NCBI GenBank assembly: GCA_023846275.1
Contig: JAIUJO010000090.1
Location: forward strand, 222,047-286,046
Direction: 5' to 3'
Length of the DNA: 64,000 bases
DNA from: Vanilla planifolia
Lineage: Eukaryota > Streptophyta > Magnoliopsida > Asparagales > Orchidaceae
Part shown: positions 11,601-25,379 of the stretch, piece after piece
Numbering within the stretch: the first letter of the stretch is position 1
Layout of the letters: each line of letters begins with the position of its first letter
The notes under the pieces: model-generated
Told to the model about the DNA's origin: nothing
Databases searched by the model: none
Seen by the model: only the letters and a program-made list of their open reading frames with translations
Position numbers and translations under genes: made by a program

Positions 11601-14600
11601 GCTCATCCAAACAAGCATGATGATGTTTTCTAGTCTCCATTAGATCTCGTTCAAAATCACTATTTTTATTGAATTAAGTATGTAGGAATAATAATAAAAA
11701 TTTTGTATCTCAATATTAAGTTAATATATATTAATATTGAGATGAGATAAATTAAAGTAATATAATAAAACCAAATCAAAGAGATGTAATGCTTAAATAA
11801 GAAGAGATTAGGAATTATATAGTATTATAACCAAATTAAAATAAAAAATTGATCAAATAAGATGAACTATACAGGAAAATTGAATTTAGGATACTAAGGA
11901 GGTGTAGCATAAAATCCTCATATGGCAAATGAAAAATGAATACAAATATCTCATAAATGGTGCAAAAAATACATAAAGTAAAATATATAAAATAAAATAA
12001 TATTTGAATGGATGGAGCTTATTAAGATGAGTGTAATGATATTTATTCATCACCATCAAACATGTTTTTTAGATATACTACAAATTATAGAATAAACTAT
12101 GTAAAAATATTATTAAATTTTTATTTAAATATCAAGCAAACATGTATTAAAGTTAAAATGAGAAAACTTAAAGTAATATGATTTAACTAAATCAAGGCAA
12201 TATATGGGTCACATGAGAGGAGCATTTGACTTCCATAGTGACATTACCAAATCAAATCAAAATATTGGAAGAAATGTGATAAATTGTATGGTAAATTACT
12301 TTCCAAGACACCAAGGAGATTGAGTGTATTATCATTGATCATAAAATGAGGTATTAATGAATTATTTCACAAAGCATACTAAAAATTTAGGAAAGCAAAG
12401 TATTTCAAATTATTAAAATGAATATTTAGTTAGTTAAAGCTCATCAAAATGAGTCTAATGACACTTATTTCATCTCAATCAAACTTTTTCTAGAATTATT
12501 ATAATTGTTAAATAAAATAAGATTAAATAAAAATATATTATTATTTTAATAATAAGTAAATATATGTAGTAAAAAAAATGGATATATTGAAGCTATATTA
12601 TATTACCAAATCCAAGACATGTAAAGCTAACATGATAAAAATGTTTGAGTTACATGCTAATATAAATGAATCTTAGCATCAAATTTAAAGAAATGAAACA
12701 AATTATATAAGAAAGTTGCATTCCAAGATAGTAAGAAGAAATTGCATAATATTCTTAATCGAAGGAAAAATGATTTCAAAATATTAAAACAAATCTTTAA
12801 TTTGAAACAGCTCAAGTTGTGCCCAATGATGTTATTTTCATCTCAATTACATGTTGTCTTGAATTACTATAAACTACAAAAATAGGAAAGCATAAATAAT
12901 AATAAATTATTATTTTAAAATTTAATAAATATATATTAAAGTTTGAATGAGATAAATTTAATCAGTGTTGTATAACAAAATCAAAGCATTGTAAAAGTCA
13001 AAAGGTGGAAAATTAGATTTTCATAGTAATATAACCAAATCAAAGTGAAAAATTAAACAAACGAAGTAAATTATGTGGGATTGTTAAATTTGACGATAAT
13101 TAAAAGATAGTGCACAACATCCTTAACCATCAAATAAGGAAAGAATTGGAATTTCTTATAAAATACATCAAAATTAAAGAAAATAACATAATTAAAAATA
13201 TAAAAATAAATTAAATATGATAGAGCTCAATTAGATTAGTCTAATGATATTTCTTTTAACTTAACCACAACCTATTTGGAATTACTTGTAATTATATATT
13301 TAAAAAATTGTATATTGAATTAATTTTAAATAAATATGTATGAAAGTCTAAATATGGAAAGTTAAGAAAATATAATATAATAAAATAAAAAATTTGTAAA
13401 GGCTAAATGTGTGTAGAATTCATATTTCGTAGTAATATAACAAAATTAAAGTAGGACATTTAAAGAAATAAGAGAACTTATATTCCAAATTTCCATTCCA
13501 AAATGCGAAGCCAATGAGATGCAACATCCTCAATCATTAAATTTAGTGCAAGTTGAAGTATCTACTAAACATAAGAAAAAAATACTATAAACTATTTTAG
13601 AAAAATTAAAAATAAGTATTTAAAGAGATAGAGCTCATTAAGATGAGTCCAATGCTCTTGTTTCATCTTTGAAAGACATCAACTTATTATTATAAATGAC
13701 CAAAGTATATACGATTGAATTATAGTAAACTATATTTTAATATTAAGTAAAAATATTATAAAGGTAGAGTAAAAAAATTAAAGAATTATAATATAAATAA
13801 ATCAAAATGATATAAAGAAGAAAATATAAGAGATTGAAAATTAAATGGCAATATAATAAAAATAGAGTGAAAATTTTAAAAAGATTAGGCAAATTTACAA
13901 AGAGTTTAATTCTGAGATGATAAGGAGCTCAAGTATAATATTTTCGATCATCAAATTAGGTATGAATTGAAATTTCTTGTGAAGTGTGAAAAACAATAAT
14001 GAATAAAATATTTTAGATAAAAAAAAGAATGTTAAATTGGATAAAGCACATCTAGATGAATGTAATGATATTTATTCTACCTTGATTAGACATTTTTAGA
14101 TTAACTATGAATTATAAAAATAATTATACATAAAATTATAAATTATTATTTTATTAACAAGTAAATTTATAATAAATTTGAAATAAAATAAATTGAAGCA
14201 ATATAATATATCCAAATCAAAGCATTGTAAGTGTTACATGTTCAAAGAATTAGAGATTTGTAATGCAAAATAAAAATTAAAAATTTGAGCAAATGTGTAC
14301 AATTTTCTTGGAAAGTTTCATTTTACGATATTAAAGATATTGAGCATAAAAAAATTTTTGCTAAAGTGCTATAAATAAAATTTCTCATAAACCATGCCAA
14401 AATAAACAAAAATAATTCTTCAAGCTACAAAAATGATTTTTTAATAAGATATAGCTTATCAAGATGACATAATGACATTATTTTCATCTCATTCAAAAAA
14501 ATTTTAGAATAACTATGAGTTATTGAAGAAAATAAACAAAAATAATCAAAAATTATTTTTTCAAAATAAAGAAAATATATATTAAAACTAAAATAAAATG

Positions 14601-17600
14601 AGTTGATGTAAAGTAATATAACATATTCAAAGACATGTAATGGTTCAACCAAAATAGAGGTAGAATTATATATTAATATAACAAAATTAAAGTAAAAAAG
14701 TTGAACAAATGAGATGAATTCTATAAGAAAGTTGCATTTGAAGATACTTATGAGATCCGGTGTAAAATCCTCGATTGTCAAATAGAGTATAATTAAAAAT
14801 ATCTCATACGGTTTGTACAAAACCCAGCAATTTCAATATTTAAAATTATAAAAAAGAATAGGTAATTACATAGCTCTCACGAGATGAATATGACAACTTT
14901 TATTCCATGTCTATCAGACCATGTTTTGAATTACTAAAAAAATAAAAAATTGTAAATTATTATTTTATATGAGGTAAATTTATATCAAAACTAAAATTAG
15001 ATAAATTGAAGTAACATTATATAACGTAGTCAAAGTGATGTATGGGTTACCCAAGAGGACAATCAAAGTTTCATTGTGATATAACCAAATCAAATGAAAA
15101 AGTTTAAGAAATGCGAATAATTTTTTAAGAAAGCAACACTCCAAGATACTAAGAAGGTCAATTATGACATCCTCAATCATGAAATAAGTTGTGAATTTAA
15201 ATATCTTGTTAAATATGCAAAACTCTTAGAAAATGAATTTTTAAAAACATTTTAAAAAAAATTTAAAAAAATTTAAAAAATAGTAATTTGATAGATAAAG
15301 TTAAGACAAATTTAATAATGATTGTTTCATCTATATCAATCCACGTTTAGAATTACCACAAAAAATAAATAATCAAAATAAATTAACAATATAGTTGAAA
15401 TAAGATAAATTGCAATAAGTAATATGTCCAAAAAAAATGTTGCAAAGTTCATGCTATAGGAGAAATAGAAAAATTGTAATAAAACCAATTCTAAGCAAAA
15501 ACTTAGAAGAATTTAAAGAAATAGAATCAAAAGTTGAATTCCATGATTCTAAGGTGATGTAGTGTACCATCCTTGACCATCAAATTTGGTATGAATCAAA
15601 ATATCTCCTATAACATGCTAGACTATGAAATAATTTATTTTAAAATACTCAAATAATTATTTAATTTGTTTGATATATTCAAGACAAGTGTAACAAAATT
15701 TTTTTCATCTAGATTGATTGTTGTTTAGAATTACTATGAATTACAAAAGTAAATAAGAATAAATGTAGTAAATTATTTTTAATATTAATTAAATAAATAA
15801 TAAAGATGAAATGAGATAAGTTAAAACAATGTAATTGAACCAACTCAAAGCGATATAAAGCTAACATGAGATAAATTGAAGTAATATAATATGGCCATAT
15901 CAAAGAAAATTTAAAGCTCAAGGAGAAGACCTTTAGAGCTACATAATGATATAAGGAAATTAATGGCAAAAATTAAAAATTGTAAATCTAAATGGTTCAT
16001 AAAACATGTAAAAACATAAAAAAAATATTTAATAATATAAGAATGAAATATTTTGTTACATAAAGCTCACCGAGGTAACCATAATGTTCTTTCATCTTGA
16101 TTATAGCTTTTTTAGAATTATTATGAATCATCGTAGAAAATAGAAATAATCAAAATTAAATTACTATTATAATACGTAGTAAGTATATATTAAAGTTCAA
16201 ATTTGATGAATTGAAGCAACATAATATACCAAATCAAGGACATGAAAAAGTCAAACAAGATGAGATTATTAGTTCCATAATAATATAACATATTAAAGAA
16301 AACAATTTGAGTGAATGTGATAATTTTTTATAAAAATTAAAGTTTCTAAAGAGGTCAAATGTTCCAATTTCAATCAATGAACTAGGTACATATTGTGTTT
16401 CCTCAAAAAGCAAATAAAACTCTTAAATAAGTACTTAAAAAATATAATAATTAATGTTTAATTAGATAAAGCCTATGAAGATGAGTGTAACATAATTTTC
16501 TATCTCAAATGGGCCTTAATTAAAATTGTTACAAATTAATGAATTAAAAAAATAAATAAAAAGAACTTTTTATTTTAATATTATGTATATTTATATGAAA
16601 GTTCAAAAGAGATAAATTAAAAAATTATGATATAATAAAATCGAAGACATGTATTGGTCACAATAAAGGAGATTTAGAGTTACATAGCAACTTAATTAGA
16701 AGAAAAACAACTAAGTAACAAGATAAGTTTTATTATAAAGTTGGATTATTCTAGTATTAAGTAAAATTCTTATAAATAAGCCAAAGCTAAAGAAATAAAT
16801 TATTTAAAATTATTAAAATTTATATTTAATTAGATAAAACTCATCCAAATGAGTCCAACGACAATTTGTACTTCTTTATAAGACAATGTTTGAATTACTA
16901 CAGATTATAAAATTAAGTAACCTTAAATAACAATAAAAGCCAAGTGTTAATTAAATGTTAAATGTGTTAAATTGAATTAATGTACAATTGAATTGAATTT
17001 ACATAGTAAGATAACAAAATTTAAAAACATAATTTGAATAATATGACATAAACTACATTAAGTAGTTGCATTCTAACATATTAAGAAGATGTAGCATAAC
17101 AACCTTGAACATCAAATCAAGATCAAATAAAAATATCTCGTTAAACATGCAAAAAAAAATATAGAGTAAAATATTTTAAAATATAAATAAAATTTAATTA
17201 AATAAGGCTTATTGAGAGTAGTCGATCGACATTTGTTTCATCTCCATCAAGCTTTGTTTGTTTATTCTATGAATTAAAAAATTAAATGCACTAAAATAAT
17301 AATTAACTTCTATTCTAATATTGAACAAACATATATCAAAATGATGTGAAGCTCACATGATGAGAGAATTGGTGTTTCATAATAATATTACCATATCAAA
17401 TAAAAATTTTTAAGAAATGATAAAAAATTATATGAAAAAATAAATTTTTAAGATACTAAGGAGGTCAAATGTAACAACCTTGACAATTAAAGCAGATATG
17501 GGTCGAAAGATGTTGTAAAGCATGCTAAAATGCTTGAAAGAAAAAATAATAAAAAATAATAAAATCATTAATTAGATGGATGGAAATAATTAAGCCAAGT

Positions 17601-20552
17601 CTAAAGATATTTGCATCATCTCAATCATATCTTATTTAGATTAATTGAGAATTACCAAAAAAAATAAAATAAATAATAATTCATTATTATTTTAATATTT
17701 TTTAAATATCTATTAAAACTAAAATGAGATAAATTGAACAATTAGAATATAACCAAATCGAACACATATAAAGGTCACATAATAGAAGATTTAGTGTTAC
17801 ATAGTGATGTAAACAAATCAAAGGGTATAATTTAAAGGATCGAGATAAATTGTATAGGAAGGTTGCATCCCAAGGCACTATGGAGCTCACATGTAATAAC
17901 TTTGATCATCAAACTAGATACAAGTGAAAATATTTCATAAGGCTTGACAAAACTATAAAAAATAAAATAATTAAAAATATTAAAATAAATTTTTAATTTG
18001 ATAGAGCGATCATGTAGGGCTAATGATTTTTATTTCATCTCTTTTTGATGTCATTTGTAATTACTATTAGTTTCCAAAATATGCAAGTACAAATAACAAC
18101 AAATTATAGTTTTAGTATTAGCTAAATTTGTGTTGAAGTTGAAATATGATAAATTTAATCAATTTGACATATTGAAATCAAGGCATTATAAAGTTCACAT
18201 GGTAAGAGAATTTGAGTTTAATAATAGTATAGGCACATCAAAATAAATAAATTGATGAAATAAGCTAAATTGTATGAGATATTTGTATTCCAAGATGCTA
18301 AGAGAGCAAGTGCAATATCCTCGATTATCAAATAAGGTAATAATAGATATATCTTAGAACACATGGAAAAGTCCTACAAAGTAAAATTTTTAAAAATAAT
18401 AAGAATCAATATTCAACAAGATACAGTTCATAAAAACTATTAAATGATAATTGATTTATCTCGATAGGACCTTCAATTGAATTACTATGAATTATAAAAT
18501 TTAAAATCAATAAATATAATTAATTTTAATTAAAATGTATTAAGGATAAAATGAGATAAGTTAATGCAACACAATATAATTAAATAAAAGTGATAAAACT
18601 TTTAAATAAGAGGAGAATTAGAGTTTCATAGTCACACAACCAAATCAAAGAAAAAGTTCTATGAAAAGAGATAATTTAGATTAGAATGTTGCAATACAAA
18701 ATACTAATTAGGTTAAGTGCAACATTCTCGATGATTAAATTTACAAGTTGAAATGCCTAGTAATTCATTGGGAAACCTTATTTAAGGAAGTTTTAAAAAA
18801 TTTAAAAATAAGAAATAAATTTTATAGACTATATAAAGACGTGTAATGATATTTATATTGCTACAATTAGACCTAGTTTGGAAATACTTTAAATCACAAA
18901 ACTATATCAAAGTAAAATATTATAAACTTTATTTTAACAATAAGTAAACATATTATTATGCAAAAATTAGATAAACTTAAGCAATGTAAAATACACAAAT
19001 AATACCAAAAAAGTTGAAGCATTTTAAAATTACAAAGTAATATAATTAATTAAAATAAAAAAGCTAAATTATTTTTTATGAATAATACAAAAACTTTAAT
19101 TCAAAGTAACAAATAGTTGGAGTCTAACATTCTTAATCATCAAATCAAGATGAGCCAAAAGCTCTCATAAAGCCTATAAATGTTAGAAAATTAAATAAAT
19201 AAATTTTAAAAAGATTATTACATCAAAAAGATCTAATCAAGTTTAGGACAATGATTTTTTTTTTCATCTTGATGGTACCTCATTTTTAATTACTATGACT
19301 TACAAATACAATAAAATATAAAAATAAAAAATTATTATTTTAAAATTAATAAAATTTATATTAAGGTTAAAATGAGATAAACTTAAGCAATGTAATTAAA
19401 TGAAATCAAATTTTTGTAAAGGTCACATAATTGTTAAATAAGAGTTTTAAATAATATGGCAAAATTAAAAATTAACAATTAAACTAATGTAGTTAATTTT
19501 ATAAAAAAAGTAAAATTTTAAGATAGAAAAAAGTTATGGTGTAACATTCTTATTCATAAAATCAAGTACAAACAAAAATATGACAAATAATGCAAATAAT
19601 AGCAATAAAGTTTTAAAATTATAATAATACAAATTTATTGAAATAGAACCAATAGATGCATATCCAATGAGGCTATTTTTTTATCTCAATAAGATCTCAT
19701 TTGAAATTGCTAGGAATCACAAAAGTATATAAGCACAAATGGTTATAAGTTATCTTTTTAATATTTAGTAAACATATGATAAAATTGTAATGAGTTATAT
19801 TAGAGCAATGTAACATAAAAAGTAAAACTAATGTTGAGATCACACTATAAGATATTTATTATTACATAGAAATAAAAAGAAAACAAAAGAAAAAATATGA
19901 AAAATCATTTAAAGTTTATGAGAATTTTAATTCCAAGATATGAAAGAAATCTAGTGTATTATTCTTTATCATTAAATTAGGTATTAATCAAAACGACCAA
20001 CTTTTAGAATTTCTAAAAAATATTCAAAATTTAGAAAAAATAATTATTTAAGTAAACCTCATTTAGACGAGTCCAAGAATGATTATTTTATCTCTGTTAT
20101 TCCTCGTTTAAATTTACTATGAATTACCATAATAATTAGACATAAATATTGATAATTCTTTATTTTAATATTAAATAAAAAGAATACGTTTAAGATAATA
20201 AATATTGAAGTAATGTAATATAACCAAGCCAAAGCAATGTAAAAATCAAACAATAAGGAAATTAGAGTTTCATTGTATTACAAAACAAATAAGTCCCAAA
20301 TAATTTAAGAAATGAGAAAAATTATTTGGAAAATTTTAATTATAATATAGTAGAAGATAAGTGTAGCATCTTTTTTTATCAAAATAGGTTCAAATTGAAA
20401 CGTCTCATAAATCTTATCAAAAAGAAATAAATAAAAAGATGAAATAATTTAAAATAATTATTTAATTTGGTAGACCTGGTCAAGACAACTCCAATGAGAT
20501 TTTTTTCTTCTCCATCAAACCTCGTCAGAAATGTTCGTGAATTGCCAAAATA

Positions 20553-20900
20553 AAAAAATTAATAAATTATTTATTTATTTAAAAAAAATTATCAAAGATG
20601 GAATGAGATAATTTGAAAAGAATATAATATAACCAAATCAAAGATATATAACAATCAAATAAGTTGGGATATAGAATCACATAATAATAAAACTAAATCA
20701 AAGCAAAAAAATTCAAATATCTTAAAAATTAATAAATTATTTTTTAATATAAAAAAATAAATATTAAAAATGAAATAAGATATATTGAAGAAATGAAACA
20801 TAAAAAAATCAAAGACCACTATAGGTCAAAAGAGAGGAAATTTAGAGTTACATTGCAATATAAACAAATCAAACTGGAAACTTTAATGAAATGACATAAA
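20553..20900 (+). repeat. Over-long satellite unit with an internal partial duplication
   Basis: The landmark spacing 20472-21050 is about 578 bp instead of about 402. The words aattaataaattattt near 20557 and 20727, followed in both places by an A-rich run, a gaaat/gagata word and an aaatcaaaga word, show that about 170 bp of the unit is present twice. Confidence 0.7.
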
Positions 20901-21863
20901 TTTTATGGGAAAGTTGTATTCCAAGACACCATAAAGGTTGAGTATAATATCCTTGAATATAAAATAAATTATGAATTAAAATGTCTCATAAGTTGTAAAA
21001 AAGGATAAGCAAAAATATTTAAAATATAAAAATAAAAATTTAATTACTTTAAGCTTATCAAGGGGATAGGAACATCATTTTCTTCTTTGAAACATAACTC
21101 ATTTGTAATTGTTATGAATCAAAAAATTTAGTAAGAATAATTGAAAATAAATTATTTTTGTGAAGGTAAATAGAAATGTATGAAAGTTCAAATTAAAGTA
21201 TTGTAATATAACAAATCAAAGATGTCTAAAGGTGAAATAAGAGGAGATTTAGAGTTATAATGTAATATGACATATTAAAGAAAAAACTATGAATGAATAA
21301 AATAAATTTTAAGTAAAAACTACTCTCCAAGAAACTAAAGAGATCAAACATATCTTTTTCAATAATTAAGGCAAGCATGAATTAAATTTTGTTGTGAACC
21401 TTACAAAAACCCAAGAAGCTAAAATATTTACATTATTTAATTATATAGCTCATCAAGGTGAGTCCAATTACATTTTTTCATCTCTATTAGACCTCTTTTG
21501 AAATAATAGCAAATTATTGAATTAAAAAAACAAAAATAAATATTCATTTTATTATTAAGTAAATTTATTTTAAATCTAAAATTAGATAAATTGAAGCAAG
21601 TTAACATAATGCATTCAATGACATGTAATGGCCACATGATAAGAGATTTAGGGTTATATAACAGTATAAATTAGAACAAACATAAAAATATTAATTAATA
21701 AGATATATTTTATTTGAAATTTTAAATTTCCATGATATTATGAAGATTGAGTAAAACATTTTCAATTATCTAGTCTGGTGTCATTTAAAATGTCTCATAA
21801 AGCATACCAAAAACAAAAGAAAAACATTTTTTGAAAATTTAGAAAAGTATATTTAATTGAATA

Positions 21864-22143
21864 GACATCTTATGAGTCTAATGACATTAATTTTGTCTTA
21901 ATTGATCTTTTTTTGAGTTACTACAAATTACTAAATTAAACAATGTAAATAAGAATAATTTACTTTTTTTATTTAAAAATGTATCAAAGCTTTAATGAGA
22001 TAAATTGAAATAATGTAATACAACAAAATTAAAGACATGTAATCGTCCAATGAGATGCACATAGTAATATTAATGGAAATAATTTGAAGAAATTGAGATA
22101 AAATAAAATATATTAAAATGAAAAAAGGAATAATTATTTTGAT
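21864..22143 (+). repeat. Truncated satellite unit (about 279 bp)
   Basis: Between the landmarks near 21864 and 22143 the part normally holding the second caaatcaaa word through the atcctcaatcat block is mostly missing, giving a unit about 120 bp short. Confidence 0.65.
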
Positions 22144-23589
22144 GGAACATATTAAATTGAGTTTAATAACATTTATTTCATCTTGATTAGACCTTATTTA
22201 GATATATCATGAATTGCAAAGTTAAATACACATAAATCATAAAAAACTATTATCCTAATGTTAAGTGAACACATATTAAAGCAAAAATAATATAACTTAA
22301 TGTAATTTAATTTAATAAAATTAAAGTGACATAAAGGACACATGATAGGAGAATTTGTGCTTCATAAAAAGATAACCAAATCATGGTAAAAGTTTTGAAG
22401 AAAAGAGATAAATTGCAATAAAAAATACTAATGAGATGGAGTGCAAATTATTGTTCGTTAAATCAAGTTTCAATAAAAATAACTTGTAATAAGTACTCAA
22501 ATTTTAGAAAGTAAAATATTTAAAAAAAATAAAATTAATATTTTTATGGAGGTTATTAATGTGAGTTTAATATTGTTTGTTTTGTCACATTTACATGTTT
22601 AAATTCATTGTGAATTACAAAAGTAAATAAGAATAATAAAAAATACATTACTATTTTAATATTAAGTCAATATATATTAAATGTTATTTTAGTGGAGATT
22701 TAGAGTTACGTAGTAAACTATCGAAAGCAAAACATAAAAGTAAACAAATGAGATACATTGTACAAGAAATTTGAACTCCAAGTTACTAAGGAGCTTGCAC
22801 CTAACATCATTTATTGTGAAAAAACTAAAACTAAAAATATCTTACAAAACTTAGAAAAACCATATAAAAATTAAATATTTAGAAAAATTAAAATAAATCT
22901 TTAATTGGATAGGGCACATCGAGTCATATACAATGATATTTGTTTCCTCCTCATTTGGAATTAGTTTGAACTACTAAAATAAATAATCATAAATGATGAT
23001 ATAGTATAGTTTTACTATTAAGCAAATAAATATTCAAGTTGAAATGAAATAAATAGATTCAACATAACATAATGAAATCAAGGCATTATAAAGGTCATAT
23101 GATAATAGAATATGATTTTAATAACATTATAACAAAATCCAAGCAAAAATATTAAAGAAATTAAACAAATTATTTGAGATAATTGCATTACAAGATACTA
23201 CGAAGATTGAGTGCAACATCCTCCATCACCAAGTTATGTTGGAATCAATAACACTTGCAAAACATAACAAAATTTTGAAAAATTAAAAAAATTACAAATA
23301 TAAAAAATAAATATCTAAAAGAATAATGCTTTTTGAGATGATTCTAGTGATACTTTCTTGTCTTTATTAAACCTCATTCGAAATTATTATGAATTAATAA
23401 AGTTAAAAAACTCTAAATATAATTAATTTAAAGTTAACCTATATTAACTCTAAATTGTGATGATTTAAAGCAATGAAATATAACTGTGTCAAAGACACAA
23501 AAGGTCAAATATAGGGAGAGCTAGAGTTTTATAGTATCATAACAAAATCAAAGAAAACCATTTAGTGAAATAAGTTAAGTTTAACTATC

Positions 23590-24200
23590 CAACTTCATCC
23601 AATGAGAGCTCCAATGGCCTTGATGGGTTATTTGTTACATCTTATGGACTCCTCTTTCATGAGTTGGGTTAAAATAGATTTTCATGTAGCTTTGCAAGAT
23701 GATCTTGCCATTGGAATTGGTATTGTTATTTGGGATTGCATGAGTAGAACTATTGTTATACTGAGAAAAACTTGGGTTTTAGGTGCAACTTTTTCCATGG
23801 ATGCTATTGCCATTCTAGAGACAATGGAACACTTGGAATGTTACTTCCTAATATCCAAGTAGTAATGATTGAATTAGACTTTATTATAGCTATTATTGTA
23901 GTGTCCCAGTTGCTTTTATCTAAAGAGAATTGAGGTTCCTATCGTAGTGCTATTACATATGTTTAGCATATGTTGTAGTCTCTCAAATTATCTCCCCAAA
24001 TGTACCAAGGCAACATTCCTACAAACTAGGTCACTTATCATGCATTATGCATGATTTTGTTTGGAACTGGGAATTGCCCCTTCCAAAACTACTTCAAATT
24101 TGTCTTCTAATAACTTTATGTTTTAACATCTTTAAACAAGGCATGATGTACGCTTCAGTATTTCTTTATCAAGGAATGCAATGACATGGACTTACAAAGA
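23590..24200 (+). pseudogene. LINE C-terminal RNase H-like domain remnant
   Basis: The open stretch 23602-23862 reads WVKIDFHVALQDD, then IGIGIVIWDC, then ETMEHLE, matching the plant RVT_3-type RNase H carried at the C-terminus of L1-like LINEs (W-x-K-x-N-x-D-x-A, G-x-G-x-V-x-RD, AEA). The position of the first catalytic Asp (after KINF) is His here. A frame change near 23845 leads to LLPNIQVVMIELD, the continuation seen also in the copies at 31700 and 55200. The match continues to about 24200 in a third frame. It begins abruptly at the right edge of the satellite array, so the upstream part of this LINE is missing. Confidence 0.78.
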
Positions 24201-25250
24201 CATACAAATGTGATGGATAGGTGTGATTGATGTAGGGGATGGTGTCGTATGTATAGAAGGTGGTATACGATTTGTTGGTCAATGACATTAATGGTTGGAG
24301 ATAGCATTGGCGAAACTTGTTCTAGCTAATGCTAGTAGTTCACTGTATGGATAGTTTGGGAACCTTAATGTCTTACTTTGGCTCCAATAAATTTTGAGAT
24401 ATACTTTGAATTCATAATACTCTTAGTACATAGTGAGGGGCAGTGATCTATGGTAGGAAATAAATCTAGCAAGACTTAAAAAGGGAAAAAATAAATGGTA
24501 CTATGGTGCAAATATCCCCATCATGGATGGCTGATGATGTTTAGAGTCCAATTGGTGGTACTTCTTAGCTTAATAGCCCCTTGGGTGAACATTCTAGAAT
24601 CTGGGATTGTCTAAGTGATTTGAGCTCTAATGAACATTGGTGATGGAGACTAGGGAAGTGTATGAAGGAATTTAATGCTATTAATGGAAAACACATAGCA
24701 AGATGAGCCTTGCTAAAATGTGAATATGTTTGAGGATGATGCGGTGCCTCTTTTATGGCTGTGTGGTGTATTAATAGTGGAATTAAACAGGGATTCATGT
24801 ACATGATAGAAAGAGGAAAAACTAATTTCACTAAATAGGGAACTTTTTTGGAATAAACATACAAAAGTATATATCCAATCACAAAAGAAATCTCCATGCC
24901 CCAAATGTGTTCATGTGGGTGATTTATTTTGCTTCACATAGCATTCTTGTGGAAATGTTGTGGTTATGATGGAAGGCAAAACTTAGAATGAGAATCTTGA
25001 ATCACTTAACCCAATCAAAGTAAGCTTTAAGAGGTGCTCAATAGAGGGAAAATGAGCATTATTAACTAGACACTGATGGGAGGTCCCCTCATTAACTACT
25101 CATAGTGACCAACCAACCTTGATGTCAAGATGCTAGCTCCAAAGGACACCTCTTTTATGAATAATGATGATGTACAACTACCAAATGAGTCATGTGAATG
25201 ACAAACTCACAACCACCACTTCAACCTCGTGGGTATAGTGTACAAAGATC
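24200..25250. other. Interval without recognisable feature
   Basis: Less AT-rich than the satellite. Two overlapping minus-strand open frames (24565-24897 and 24713-24904) show no family resemblance and overlap each other in different frames, so I do not count either as a gene. Probably decayed LINE 5' sequence, given what follows. Confidence 0.4.
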
Positions 25251-25379
25251 ATTTGCCATTTCAATGGATATACAAAATATTATAATAAAGGTGTGGCCAT
25301 TTGAAAGGATTTTGGTTCATGGACTTGATAGATAGGCATTTCAATCCATAATTATATTCAATTTTAGATAGAGAATATG

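Larger units (their letters stand above)
8650..23580 (+). repeat. Large diverged tandem satellite array, about 402-bp period, about 37 units
   Basis: Every unit repeats the same order of landmarks: a gctcatc-x-agatgagtctaatgat-like block, a ttcatctc...ttagaattactatgaatta block, an A-rich linker, two copies of taatataaccaaatcaaa about 60-75 bp apart flanking a cat-gtaaaggtcacat word, a gaaatgagataaattgtat block, a tgcattccaagatactaag block, and a taacatcctcaatcatcaaat block. The first landmark recurs near 8840, 9246, 9610, 9990, 10390, 10810, 11225, 11600, 12018, 12440, 12810, 13225, 13632, 14045, 14453, 14872, 15300, 15675, 16063, 16468, 16838, 17203, 17585, 18004, 18424, 18832, 19229, 19645, 20056, 20472, 21050, 21446, 21864, 22143, 22548, 22912 and 23327 (each about +/-10). 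All units point the same way. The DNA is very AT-rich with A in excess on the + strand. No unit is near-identical to another, so the array is old. I recognise no known satellite family. Confidence 0.92.

Noticed and set aside
8650..23580. CRISPR-like or origin-like direct repeats
   Set aside because: The repeats are about 400 bp, head to tail without spacers, strongly diverged and in a plant transposon context.
24565..24904. Two overlapping minus-strand open frames of 110 and 63 codons
   Set aside because: They overlap in different frames and resemble no family; the composition is low-complexity F/S/H/L.
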